From DAISJI01 sp964559835 (GTDB lineage: Bacteria; Acidobacteriota; Terriglobia; Terriglobales; Acidobacteriaceae): a stretch of DNA of 64,000 nucleotides. Below the pieces are notes generated by a model that did no database searches, was not told the origin of the DNA, and saw only the letters and a list, made by a program, of their open reading frames with translations. Below, piece by piece: positions 44,182 through 52,543 of this stretch (the first letter of the stretch is position 1; every line of letters starts with the position of its first letter). The position numbers and the translations under genes were made by a program. The stretch is taken from the NCBI GenBank assembly GCA_964559835.1, contig CAZLJE010000002.1, positions 124,001-188,000 of the forward strand, read 5' to 3'.

Positions 44182-45083
44182 TGCTTTCGTCCTTTACTCA
44201 AGAACGGCGCACTTGTCGTATCTTGCGCCAATCGCGCGCGAACATCCACTCGCAGGTCGCGGACATCGGCATCGAGCGCCTCCTGCGCCTGGCGGCGGCT
44301 CATACCCTGCCCGACCAATTCCTCCGTGATCTTCTTGCGTAGCGTCGCCGTCAACTTTTCGACCTTGCGACTGATGGTCGACTCATGGACTCCCAGCGTG
44401 CGCGCGACCTCCGCCAGGGTCCTTCCGTCGAGAAAATAAGACGCGAGTATGTACCGCTCTTCCCCGCCCAGTGATGCCAACGCGGCATCCGTCGCTGCGT
44501 CGAGCCGCGGATCGGCAACTGGCGGAGGATCGTCGGCGACAGCCGCGAACTGCGCCCCGTCCTCTTCATGCTCCTCGAGACTGACTGTCCCCTTCTGCGA
44601 GCGGTAGCGATTTACGAATTCCTGCGCCAGCACAGTCCGCAGCCAGCCCTCGAGCGAGCCACGTCCGTAGTAAGAAGAGAGCTTCGAGACTCTTTCGCCT
44701 TCACGGGTCTTCGTGCCGTACAGGTCGGCATAGAGAGAATCCGCCAGCTCGCGGCCGGTGGCCTCATCCCTCGTGATAGCACGGGCGGCATCGAACAGCC
44801 GCTCGCGATACCGGGTCAGGAATTCTTCCCAGGCTTTTTCCGATCCCGCCGCGCAGGCACGCGCCAGCGCCAGTTCCTCGACGCGCAAGGTCGCCAGGAG
44901 TTCCGCGACCTGCTGAGCATCGCCTTCCGGCAGATACTTGCGGGCGACCTGCTCGAGCGCGGCAATGAAATCGGCGTGCGGCAGTCCGTACTTTTCGGCC
45001 GCACTGCGCGCGTAGAGTTCGGCGGCGAGTGACTCCACTCCCGCGAGGATCGCGCGCGGCCCCGATGCCTGTGTCCCACCCAT
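44178..45083 (-). CDS. Sigma-70-family RNA polymerase sigma factor
   Basis: A 301-aa protein from the ATG at 45083 (GGTQASGPRA). Region 2-like sequence lies around residues ~125-190 (FLTRYRERLFDAARAITRD, SLEGWLRTVLAQEFVNRYRS). Region 4 lies around ~225-270 (GGEERYILASYFLDGRTLAEVARTLGVHESTISRKVEKL), with the helix-turn-helix that reads the -35 element. The N-terminal ~110 residues are helical and not recognised. It overlaps the anti-sigma gene by 4 bp on the same strand, so the pair is one operon. Its regulon is unknown. An in-frame start at 45218 is possible but has no ribosome site. Confidence 0.88.
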   Translation of the reverse strand: MGGTQASGPRAILAGVESLAAELYARSAAEKYGLPHADFIAALEQVARKYLPEGDAQQVAELLATLRVEELALARACAAGSEKAWEEFLTRYRERLFDAARAITRDEATGRELADSLYADLYGTKTREGERVSKLSSYYGRGSLEGWLRTVLAQEFVNRYRSQKGTVSLEEHEEDGAQFAAVADDPPPVADPRLDAATDAALASLGGEERYILASYFLDGRTLAEVARTLGVHESTISRKVEKLTATLRKKITEELVGQGMSRRQAQEALDADVRDLRVDVRARLAQDTTSAPFLSKGRKQ

Positions 45084-45216
45084 GCTCAAGACGGGCGAAT
45101 CGTACCAGATTGCGAAGCCGCTCGCCGCCGGAGATTTTTTCTGCAAGCCCACGCTGCACTCGCGTTCTTTCCTCGGGAGCGATGGATGATCCGCTCCCCT
45201 CGGAAGGAGAACGCCC

Positions 45217-46323
45217 ATGTCGCGTAAGCTTGCAGGCCTTTTTCTACTCTGCGTGACGCCGTTGCTGGCCGTCGCCGGCGAAGTCTCGCGTTACAAGGTA
45301 CTCGCGCCTATCAGCCAGGGACGCCTGACCGTGTTCCCGGTCGTCGCAGCCAGTGCGCGCGATGCCTCGTGGTTCCTCACTCTCGACGAGGGCGTCCGCT
45401 CGGGTGAAGTCGTCGTCACCGAGGCCGGGCAGCTCCCGATGATGATCCGCCGACCGCAGATGCGTCCGCCGGTGCGTGGGCCGCAGGTCAACAACCTGGT
45501 GCTGCTGAACAATTCCGATCGCCCGCTCCTTCTACTGGCAGGCGAGATCGTCACCGGCGGTAAGCAGGACCGCGTTATCGCCAAGGACCGAATTGTCATG
45601 CCGCACAGCGACCCGATCGACCTCAACGTATTCTGCGTCGAGCCCGGGCGTTGGACCGGCGCCAGCAACGAATTCGTCAGCATGGGCGCACAGATGGCAC
45701 AGCCCAAAGTGCGCAAAGAAGCCATGGCAGATAAAGACCAGCAGAAAGTCTGGGAATCGGTGCGTTCCAGCAACGCCGAAACCGTCGAGGTCGTGGCCGC
45801 CGCGCCGGCGATCAATACCAGTTCATCGAGCGTGAGTGCAACCGTTGCCCCGAGCGGTTTACCGGCGGCCTTGGGTGGCACGACGTCATACGCAAAGGTC
45901 ATGAGCAATAAGTCCGTGCAGCACGAGGTAGACAAAATCGCCGAGCCGATCACGCGCGAGTACAAAAGCCTGATGGCGGAATTGCGCGCCAAGAACGCCG
46001 TCGGAGTGGTCGCGGCCGTTAATGGGCAGATCGTTTGGGCCGACATCTTCGCCAGCCCGCAGTTGCTCGAACGCTACTGGCCCAAGCTGGTGCGCTCCTA
46101 CGCCGCGGAGGCGATGACCGTGCGCGCAGCTTACGGCAAGACAGACGTTTCGGCGGCGCAGGCGTTCGTGGACGCGCTCGACGGAAAACGCGAAGTATCC
46201 GAGACCGAACCCGGCGTGTTCCGCCAGAGCGAGATCACCGGCGACGGGTATCGAGTCTTCGAACTCACCTCGCTGCTGCCGAAGACCGGCTTCGAGGTGC
46301 ACATCGCGAAGATGGTGCAGTGA
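45217..46323 (+). CDS. ARPP-1/DUF6569-family secreted protein
   Basis: A 368-aa protein with a clear ribosome site (GGAAGGAG). A signal peptide covers ~1-20 (LAGLFLLCVTPLLAVAGE). The main domain has LVLLNNSDRPLLLLAGEIVTGGKQDRVIAKDRIVMP, which matches the ARPP-1 (DUF6569) family associated with ARG and rhodanese-phosphatase proteins. A Ser/Ala/Thr-rich linker lies near ~190-225. No catalytic residues are known for the family and the role is unknown. It is divergent from the sigma gene and its own transcript ends in a hairpin repeat. Confidence 0.78.
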   Translation: MSRKLAGLFLLCVTPLLAVAGEVSRYKVLAPISQGRLTVFPVVAASARDASWFLTLDEGVRSGEVVVTEAGQLPMMIRRPQMRPPVRGPQVNNLVLLNNSDRPLLLLAGEIVTGGKQDRVIAKDRIVMPHSDPIDLNVFCVEPGRWTGASNEFVSMGAQMAQPKVRKEAMADKDQQKVWESVRSSNAETVEVVAAAPAINTSSSSVSATVAPSGLPAALGGTTSYAKVMSNKSVQHEVDKIAEPITREYKSLMAELRAKNAVGVVAAVNGQIVWADIFASPQLLERYWPKLVRSYAAEAMTVRAAYGKTDVSAAQAFVDALDGKREVSETEPGVFRQSEITGDGYRVFELTSLLPKTGFEVHIAKMVQ

Positions 46324-46327
46324 AAAG

Positions 46328-46412
46328 GCAGTTGTAAGTTACAAGTTGTAAGTTCGAAGCTCGGCAGTCCGATCTGCAACTTGCAACTTACAACTTTCAA
46401 CTTACAACTGCT
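46328..46412. repeat. Short-word inverted repeat (word TTGTAAGTT)
   Basis: The left arm from 46328 is GCAGTTGTAAGTTACAAGTTG(TAAGTTCG). The right arm to 46412 is TGCAACTTGCAACTTACAACTTTCAACTTACAACTGC, close to its reverse complement. It starts 4 nt past the ARPP-1 stop. The same word occurs at 3.8 and 50.0 kb. Confidence 0.9.
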
Positions 46413-46465
46413 TTCCAGCGCATCTTTTTCCAGCTCCCGACCTCTAATCTCGTCAGGAGGCGATC

Positions 46466-46792
46466 ATGTCGGATTTGGCGAGCAAAACCTGCGTTCCCTG
46501 CCGTGGAGGCGTGCCTGCGCTGAAAGGCGCGGAACTGGAAAATTTGAAGAAGCAATTGCCTGGATGGGAGGTCGTCAGCGAGCATCATCTTCATCGCCGT
46601 TTCGACTTCCCCGACTTCGTCCAGGCGCTCGCCTTCGTGAACAAAGTCGGAGAACTCGCCGAGCAGCAGGGGCACCACCCGGACATCCTGCTGACCTGGG
46701 GCAAAGTCGAGATCACTATCTGGACGCACAAGGTGGACGGTTTGACGGAGAGCGACTTCATCCTCGCCGCGAAGATCGACCAGTTGCGCTAG
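46466..46792 (+). CDS. phhB: Pterin-4a-carbinolamine dehydratase
   Basis: A 108-aa protein with AGGAG before the ATG. The family signature is EQQGHHPDILLTWGKVEITIWTH (active-site His-His-Pro near 72-74), preceded by LPGWEV and FPDFVQALAFVNKVGEL. It dehydrates 4a-hydroxytetrahydrobiopterin after aromatic amino acid hydroxylation, and in some bacteria it has a pterin-coenzyme role elsewhere. No phenylalanine hydroxylase gene is in the window. Confidence 0.92.
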   Translation: MSDLASKTCVPCRGGVPALKGAELENLKKQLPGWEVVSEHHLHRRFDFPDFVQALAFVNKVGELAEQQGHHPDILLTWGKVEITIWTHKVDGLTESDFILAAKIDQLR

Positions 46793-46793
46793 A

Positions 46794-46877
46794 ACGTATT
46801 CCGTATTCCGTATTCAGTATTCCGACCGAAGACTTCATCCGGCAGACCTGCATACTAAATACGAAATACGGAATACG
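46794..46877. repeat. Short-word inverted repeat (word GTATTCC)
   Basis: The left arm 46794-46823 is ACGTATTCCGTATTCCGTATTCAGTATTCC. The right arm 46851-46877 is ATACTAAATACGAAATACGGAATACGTG, nearly its reverse complement. It sits between convergent genes. The same word is used at 60.73-60.82 kb. Confidence 0.9.
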
Positions 46878-46880
46878 TGT

Positions 46881-47486
46881 TTACACGTGCCCGTTCCCAC
46901 CGGCCTTGCGCCGGGCCTTCACCGCGCGCCGCAAGCCGGGCAGGACTTTTTCGTAGTACTCGATCAACGCCGTCATTCGCTCCGGCTCCGAGCGCGACGC
47001 GAGCAGCTTCTGTTTCATGTCGAGGTCGAACGGCATGGCCGCCGCGATCGTCAGGGTTAGCTGCTTGTCGTCCGCGTCCGGCAGTTCGGGGTTGGCGCCC
47101 ATCAGTTCCAGCATCTCCCGTTGCATCTCCAGCAGTCGGGCGACGTCCGCTTCCGGGGGCCGCTCCGGCTCATCGACGATGTACAGCACCTCCGCGCGCA
47201 GGTAGGTCTTGGCCATGTCGACCTGCATGATCTCGAAGCGCTTGCGGCCTTCCGTGACGATGTCCATGCGGCCGTCTTCGTATTGCTTGGCAACGGCGAC
47301 GATCTCCGCCGTACACCCCACCTGCTCGATGCCGTTTTCCCGTGCCCGCACCACGCCGAACGGCTCGCGGACGTCGAGCAAGTCGCGGATCATCTCCTTG
47401 TACCGCGGCTCGAAGATGTGCAGCGGCAGGGGCGCATCGGGGAACAACACCACGTCGAGCGGAAACAGGGCCAGCAATTTGCTCAC
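46881..47486 (-). CDS. LON peptidase substrate-binding domain protein
   Basis: A 201-aa protein (GTG start). It is made of the Lon N-terminal substrate-binding domain alone: LFPLDVVLFPDAPLPLHIFEPRYKEMIRDLL, VGCTAEIVAVAKQYEDGRMDIVT and KTYLRAEVLYI. No AAA+ or protease part is present. Such stand-alone proteins bind unfolded proteins or act as adaptors; none has a firm bacterial function known to me. It is convergent with the pterin dehydratase gene, separated by a hairpin repeat. Confidence 0.88.
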   Translation of the reverse strand: MSKLLALFPLDVVLFPDAPLPLHIFEPRYKEMIRDLLDVREPFGVVRARENGIEQVGCTAEIVAVAKQYEDGRMDIVTEGRKRFEIMQVDMAKTYLRAEVLYIVDEPERPPEADVARLLEMQREMLELMGANPELPDADDKQLTLTIAAAMPFDLDMKQKLLASRSEPERMTALIEYYEKVLPGLRRAVKARRKAGGNGHV

Positions 47487-47602
47487 GCGGAAATTGTAAC
47501 GCGCCCAATCGCAGGCATTTTGTTAGTAAGGCGTTTCTTCGCTTCCGCGTAGTACGATGAACGAAAGGGCGTTTGACCTGCGCCCTACGCCCTAAGCCCT
47601 CG

Positions 47603-48997
47603 ATGCGCGTTCTCCTCATCTCGACCTACGAACTCGGACGGCAGCCATTCGGGCTCGCTTCGCCCGCCGCATGGCTCCGTCGCGCCGGCTTTCAGGTCGA
47701 GTGCGCCGACACGACACAGCACAAGCTCAGCGAATCGGCCGTCATGTGCGCCGACGTCGTGGGCTTCTACCTCCCGATGCACACGGCCACGCGCATCTCG
47801 CTCCCGCTGATCTCGCGCGTACGGGAGATCCATCCCTCGGCCCGGATCGCGGCGTACGGACTATACGCACCATTGAATGAAACGCTGCTGCGATCGCTCG
47901 GCGCCGATTTCGTGGTCGGTGGAGAATTTGAGAGCGCGCTGGTGGATTTCGTGGGCTCGGTCAGCAGTAGTCAGCCTGCTGCTTCGGCGGCCGTGCGCCT
48001 CGACAAACTCGAGTTTCTCCTGCCCGAACGCACGTCGCTCCCGCCGCTGCGCCAGTACGCACGGCTCGCCATGCCCGACGGCCACGAGCGCACCTGCGGA
48101 TACACCGAGGCGTCGCGCGGCTGCAAGCACCTGTGCCGCCACTGCCCCATCGTGCCGGTTTACGGAGGCAAGTTCCGCGTTGTGCAGCCGGAGATCGTGC
48201 TGGCCGATATCCGCCAGCAGGTCGCGGCTGGCGCCGAACACATCACCTTCGGCGATCCCGATTTCTTCAACGGCCCAACGCACGCGCTGGCCATCGTACG
48301 TGCCCTACACCAGGAATTCCCGCACGTCAGCTATGACGTGACCATCAAAGTCGAGCACCTGCTGAAGCACGCCGACGCGCTCCCGGTATTACGGGACACA
48401 GGTTGCGCGTTCGTCACCAGCGCGGTCGAGTCGGTCGATGATCGTGTGCTCACTCTGCTGCGCAAGGGCCACACGCGCGCCGATTTTCTCTGCGTGGTCG
48501 ACACGTTCCGTAACGTCGGCCTGACGCTCGCGCCCACGTTCGTTGCCTTCATGCCGCAAACGACTCTGGACGGCTACCTCGACCTGCTGGACACCATCGA
48601 CAGGCTCGGCCTGGTGGAGAACGTCGCGCCGGTGCAGTGGAGCTTGCGCTTGCTGATCACCTCCGGTTCGCCTCTGGCCGAGCTTCCGGAATTCCGCGAA
48701 CACATCCGGGGATTCGACGAAGCCGCGCTCTGTTATCGGTGGGCACATCCCGACCCGCGCGTTGACCGGCTGCAGCAAGCCATCGACAAGCGCGTGCAGT
48801 ACATGATGAAGGAGCAATTCAGCCGCCGGCAGATCTTCGAGAACGTCCGCGCACTCGCGTCAAATGCTGCGAGCGACAATCTCGATCTCCCTCTGCCCGA
48901 TGCTCCCGCTATCGCCGCACGCGCCACTATCCCTTATCTGACTGAGCCCTGGTACTGTTGAGCGGAACCCACCACGGGACAGTTGGTCCCGTTCTAA
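47603..48997 (+). CDS. CUAEP-tail B12-binding radical SAM protein, probable selenoprotein
   Basis: A 464-aa protein if TGA at 48959-48961 is read as selenocysteine. Residues ~1-115 look like a B12-binding domain (MRVLLISTYELGRQPFG, AAYGLYAP). The radical SAM cluster is C174-x3-C178-x2-C181 (RGCKHLCRHCP). The apparent end reads Tyr-Cys-TGA-Ala-Glu-Pro-Thr-Thr-Gly-Gln-Leu-Val-Pro-Phe-TAA. C-U-A-E-P is the hallmark tail of the CUAEP/CCAEP-tail radical SAM (seleno)protein family. A stem-loop follows at 48974-48992. Read as a stop, the TGA would give a 452-aa protein ending in YC. The reaction is unknown. The start is the ATG at 47603; upstream in-frame codons are not supported. Needs SelA, SelB, SelC and SelD, none in the window. 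Confidence 0.88.
48974..48992 (+). promoter_or_regulatory. Putative bacterial SECIS stem-loop
   Basis: The perfect 7-bp stem ACGGGAC / GTCCCGT with loop AGTTG (containing GT) starts 12 nt after the in-frame TGA. Bacterial SECIS elements lie directly downstream of the UGA and have a short upper stem with a G-U in the apical loop. It also contains the codons of the predicted C-terminal tail. Confidence 0.72.
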
Positions 48998-49076
48998 TCA
49001 CATAAGAATCCACAAAGTGAAACTTTTGCCGGGGCTTGGTATCTAGAATAGTAGCCACAAAGGTGGGGTGTCTTCC

Positions 49077-50009
49077 ATGCTCATCAAGAAGCCGTCGGAT
49101 ATTCGTTCGTCCGAAATCACCAGCAAGTCCTTATACCTGGACCGTCGCAAGTTCCTGGCTGGCGCCGCCGCTTTAGCCGCCGCTGCCGCGCTGCCCATCG
49201 ATGCGTTCGCGAATGACAAGATCCCGAACCTCGGTAAGAGCAGCTTCAGCACCTCGGAGAAGCAGACGCCCTTCAAGGACATCACGAACTACAACAATTT
49301 TTACGAATTCTCGACCGACAAGTACGAGCCCGCCGGGCTATCGAAGAACTTCCGCACGCGTCCATGGACGGTGAAGATCGACGGCGATGTTCAGAAACCG
49401 AAGACGCTCGACTTCGACGCGCTCATGAAACTCGCGCCGCAGGAAGAGCGCGTGTACCGGCATCGCTGCGTCGAAGGCTGGTCGATGGTCATACCCTGGG
49501 CGGGATATTCGCTGAGCAATCTGCTCAAACAGGTCGAACCGCTGGGTAAGGCGAAATTCGTGGAGTTCACTTCCATCGCCGACGCCAGCCAGATGCCGGG
49601 CATCTCGCAGCGCGTTCTCGACTGGCCCTACCGCGAAGGCCTGCGTCTCGACGAAGCCATGCACCCGCTGACCATGGTGGTCTTCGGTCTCTACGGCGAA
49701 TTGCTGCCGAACCAGGACGGCGCACCCATCCGGATCCACGTGCCGTGGAAATATGGTTTCAAGAGCGCGAAATCCATCGTGCGCATACGCTTCACTTCGT
49801 CGCAGCCGAGCACGGCTTGGAACACGCAGGCGCCGAACGAATACGGTTTTTATTCGAATGTGAATCCGCACGTCGATCATCCGCGCTGGAGCCAGGCGAA
49901 GGAGCGCCGCATCGGCGAGTTCTTCAAGCGCGAAACGATTATGTTCAACGGCTACGGCGACCAGGTCGCCTCGATGTACAACGGGATGGATTTGAAGAAG
50001 AATTACTGA
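49077..50009 (+). CDS. msrP: Periplasmic protein-methionine-sulfoxide reductase, molybdopterin subunit
   Basis: A 310-aa protein from the ATG at 49077 (a GTG at 49068 is possible). The Tat signal is LDRRKFLAGAAALAAAAAL near 21-39. Core motifs are WTVKIDGDV, LMKLAPQEERVYRHRCVEGW with the molybdenum-ligand cysteine (C131), SMVIPWAGYSLSNLL and LPNQDGAPIRIHVPWKYGFKS, ending in SMYNGMDLKKNY. It reduces methionine sulfoxide in periplasmic proteins, with electrons from MsrQ. The msrQ gene follows after a hairpin repeat. Confidence 0.95.
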   Translation: MLIKKPSDIRSSEITSKSLYLDRRKFLAGAAALAAAAALPIDAFANDKIPNLGKSSFSTSEKQTPFKDITNYNNFYEFSTDKYEPAGLSKNFRTRPWTVKIDGDVQKPKTLDFDALMKLAPQEERVYRHRCVEGWSMVIPWAGYSLSNLLKQVEPLGKAKFVEFTSIADASQMPGISQRVLDWPYREGLRLDEAMHPLTMVVFGLYGELLPNQDGAPIRIHVPWKYGFKSAKSIVRIRFTSSQPSTAWNTQAPNEYGFYSNVNPHVDHPRWSQAKERRIGEFFKRETIMFNGYGDQVASMYNGMDLKKNY

Positions 50010-50013
50010 GAAA

Positions 50014-50085
50014 CAGTTGTAAGTTGCAAGTTGTAAGTTCGAAATTCAGCCAGGCTTACAACTTGCAACTTACAACTTACAACTG
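50014..50085. repeat. Short-word inverted repeat (word TTGTAAGTT) between msrP and msrQ
   Basis: The left arm 50014-50041 is CAGTTGTAAGTTGCAAGTTGTAAGTTCG. The right arm 50056-50085 is its near-exact complement. It lies inside the msrPQ operon and its right arm ends two bases before the msrQ start codon, so a hairpin there would affect msrQ translation. Confidence 0.9.
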
Positions 50086-50087
50086 CC

Positions 50088-50714
50088 TTGAAACTGAAAC
50101 TGCTCAAAGTCGCAGTCTTCTTCGCCGCGCTGATTCCGCTCGGGCTGCTGGGCCTCAAAGCGTACCAGGGAAATCTCGGCGCCAATCCTATCGAGGTCAT
50201 CACGCACTCGACCGGCGACTGGACCATCCGCTTCCTGCTGATCACGCTGTCGATCACGCCGCTGCGCCGCATCACAGGCTGGCAGGGCTGGATCCGCTTT
50301 CGCCGCATGCTCGGGCTGTTCGCATTCTTCTACGGACTGCTCCACCTCACGACGTGGCTCTGGCTCGACAAGTTTTTCGATGTCCACGAGATGATCGCCG
50401 ACATCTACAAGCGCCGCTTTATTACGGTTGGAATGGCCGCGTTGCTGCTGATGATGCCGCTGGCGCTGACGTCGACCAAGGGATGGATACGGCGGCTGGG
50501 CAAGCGTTGGACGAAATTGCACCGGCTGATCTACGTCAGCGCGATCCTGGGCGTGATCCACTACTGGTGGCTGGTCAAGGCCGACATCAGCAAGCCGGCG
50601 CAATACGCGGCCATTCTCGCCGTCCTCCTGGGGATACGTGTGGTGATCGCGGTCCGTAAGCGCTCGCAGGCACCAGCCGTGCCGGTCCGCCCACAGAGCG
50701 TCGCCGCTGATTAA
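50088..50714 (+). CDS. msrQ: MsrQ-type heme-b membrane subunit
   Basis: A 208-aa protein starting at the TTG at 50088. About six helices of the ferric reductase-like domain are visible: ANPIEVITHSTGDWTIRFLL, LRRITGWQGWIRFRRMLGLF, FYGLLHLTTWLWLD, KRWTKLHRLIYV and VIHYWWLVKAD. Conserved histidines (HS near 40, H in GLLHL, H in KLHRL, H in VIHYWW) bind heme. It passes electrons from the quinone pool or flavin to MsrP. The stop overlaps the next convergent gene by four bases. Confidence 0.93.
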   Translation: MKLKLLKVAVFFAALIPLGLLGLKAYQGNLGANPIEVITHSTGDWTIRFLLITLSITPLRRITGWQGWIRFRRMLGLFAFFYGLLHLTTWLWLDKFFDVHEMIADIYKRRFITVGMAALLLMMPLALTSTKGWIRRLGKRWTKLHRLIYVSAILGVIHYWWLVKADISKPAQYAAILAVLLGIRVVIAVRKRSQAPAVPVRPQSVAAD

Positions 50715-52486
50715 GGCTTCTCGGCTTCCGCAGCCAGTTCCGCTTTTCGCTTAGCGGCCTCGCGTGCGTACCGATCCAGAAATCCGCGGACCAGGAACAG
50801 CTCGAAGTCGGTCCGCAGCAGATCATTGCGGAAGTAGCCGCGGGCGATAGCGCTCAGGCGTTCGGCGCCGAGGTCGAAGATCTCCTGCGCGATCCCCATC
50901 GGCACTAAGTCGTTCCATCGCGCCTGGTACACAAAATCTCCCAGCACGAGCATCTTCCGATCTTTTTGCTTCCACTCGTCCATGCCGCGGAGAATCTCCT
51001 GGAGGTGGTAATAACCTGGTTCCATCTGTCGGCGCAGAACGACGTTCATTAGGCGGATGTAATCGTCAGGATCGTCAGGCGGGTTGCGGCGCATCTGGCG
51101 GAGCGCCGTGTCGATCACCTGCCCGAGACACCGGCTGTCGATCTTCTCCGATACTCCCACCGCGACATGGAACACCGTATCGCGGGGCGAGCTGTCCACC
51201 ACGCGTACTCCCGCTGTGCAACCGCTCTTCCCGGCCGTGTGTAGGGCGGCACGAATCGCCTCCTGCGCACGCAAACGCTTGTATTCTCCCGGCTTGACGG
51301 CGCGCTCCTCCGCGGTCATGGTGTCGAAGATCCCCAGCGCGCGCACAGGCCCGCCGCTGTCGCTGTCCACGTCTTCTTTTTCCGCCTTCTCTGCCGCCGA
51401 AACTTTCAGCTTGTACCGTGAGACGGGGCTTTTCGATTGGCCGGCCGCCGACAGGTACTCGTCGGAGGTATGTGGATTGCTTCGCTGCACTACCTGCGTA
51501 TCGGCGGCAAGGACTGGGTCTGAGCCCGTCGTGCACTGTACCGACACTGCGGTGACGGCCTGCGCCAATTCCGTCCCCGGATTTGGCTGCAGGAAACCGG
51601 ATTGAGCAAGATCGCAGCGCTCGTCCTGGCTCATCCAGTTACTATCGCTGAGAGCGCGGATATATGTCGCCGAGACCTGCCTCGCCCACTCATCCGGTGC
51701 GTTAGTTGCCGCTGCGGAGGCCAACACCCCTGCGAACGCCAGGAGTTCATCCGCCTGTCTGCTATTGCTTGCCTGTGCGAGTGCCCGGCCGAAAAGCTGC
51801 TCGGCTTCCTCCGGCATTTGTGGTCTGAGACTGCGGATTCCGTCCACAATGGCCGATGTGATCCCATATGGCAGGGCTTCGGAGATCACGCGCGACAACT
51901 CAGCAGGTCCTTCTGTCTGCGCGGCGCGCACCAGGCCGTCGGCTATGTGGGCCGCCGCAGTCGGACCCTCTTGATCTTCCTCGCGAGCGGCGGACTTGAT
52001 TACGTCTTTCAGTCGCTCGCGCAGGTTCGGATCCAGCGGGGCGACGATCGCGAGAATCCGCTGCGCCGACTCCAGCCTATTCTCACGAGCTTCCTCGGAC
52101 TCCTGCGACGCGAGCGTGACCTCATCGACCGCGGGATACACCCAATGCTCGGCTGTTGCGCGGTCCTGCTTCCACCAGGCGGCGCCGAGCGTCGCCAGAC
52201 CGATCGCGTGCAAGTCATGACGCGTACGCCACGATTGCGACTCCAGGTCTGCCGAGACTCGCTGCGCCGGATACAGCCACAGGTCCTCAGGGGGTACCGG
52301 CTTGGGCTTGGGCGCTGAGTCCGTTTTTTTTGTATTAGGGTCCGACTGTTCTGGTGGTTTGTTCGGAGGCGCGAGTGGGGCCTGGAGAGTCGCACTGGGA
52401 GGCGCCGGTATCGACGTTTGGGCCGGCGCACTCGCGGCTAAAACTATAAACGCGAGCGTTAGCGGCACTTCCACTCGACACCGCAT
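50711..52486 (-). CDS. Secreted protein of unknown function
   Basis: A 591-aa protein. Signal peptide ~1-22 (LTLAFIVLAASAPAQ), then a Pro-rich linker (residues ~25-65, with KPKPVPPEDLW). The rest is a chain of helical segments (RATAEHWVYPAVDEVTLASQ, LRERLKDVIKSAAREE, PEEAEQLFGRALAQASNSR), reminiscent of superhelical repeat proteins, but I cannot assign a family. The last ~100 residues are rich in charged helices (RGFLDRYAREAAKRKAELAA). The gene stops within the end of msrQ (convergent, 4-bp overlap). Its neighbours give no functional hint. Confidence 0.75.
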   Translation of the reverse strand: MRCRVEVPLTLAFIVLAASAPAQTSIPAPPSATLQAPLAPPNKPPEQSDPNTKKTDSAPKPKPVPPEDLWLYPAQRVSADLESQSWRTRHDLHAIGLATLGAAWWKQDRATAEHWVYPAVDEVTLASQESEEARENRLESAQRILAIVAPLDPNLRERLKDVIKSAAREEDQEGPTAAAHIADGLVRAAQTEGPAELSRVISEALPYGITSAIVDGIRSLRPQMPEEAEQLFGRALAQASNSRQADELLAFAGVLASAAATNAPDEWARQVSATYIRALSDSNWMSQDERCDLAQSGFLQPNPGTELAQAVTAVSVQCTTGSDPVLAADTQVVQRSNPHTSDEYLSAAGQSKSPVSRYKLKVSAAEKAEKEDVDSDSGGPVRALGIFDTMTAEERAVKPGEYKRLRAQEAIRAALHTAGKSGCTAGVRVVDSSPRDTVFHVAVGVSEKIDSRCLGQVIDTALRQMRRNPPDDPDDYIRLMNVVLRRQMEPGYYHLQEILRGMDEWKQKDRKMLVLGDFVYQARWNDLVPMGIAQEIFDLGAERLSAIARGYFRNDLLRTDFELFLVRGFLDRYAREAAKRKAELAAEAEKP

Positions 52487-52543
52487 AGCGTAACTCCGGC
52501 GTGCATTTTACACCCGCCGGATGACCTTGCAATGCCTTGTGCC

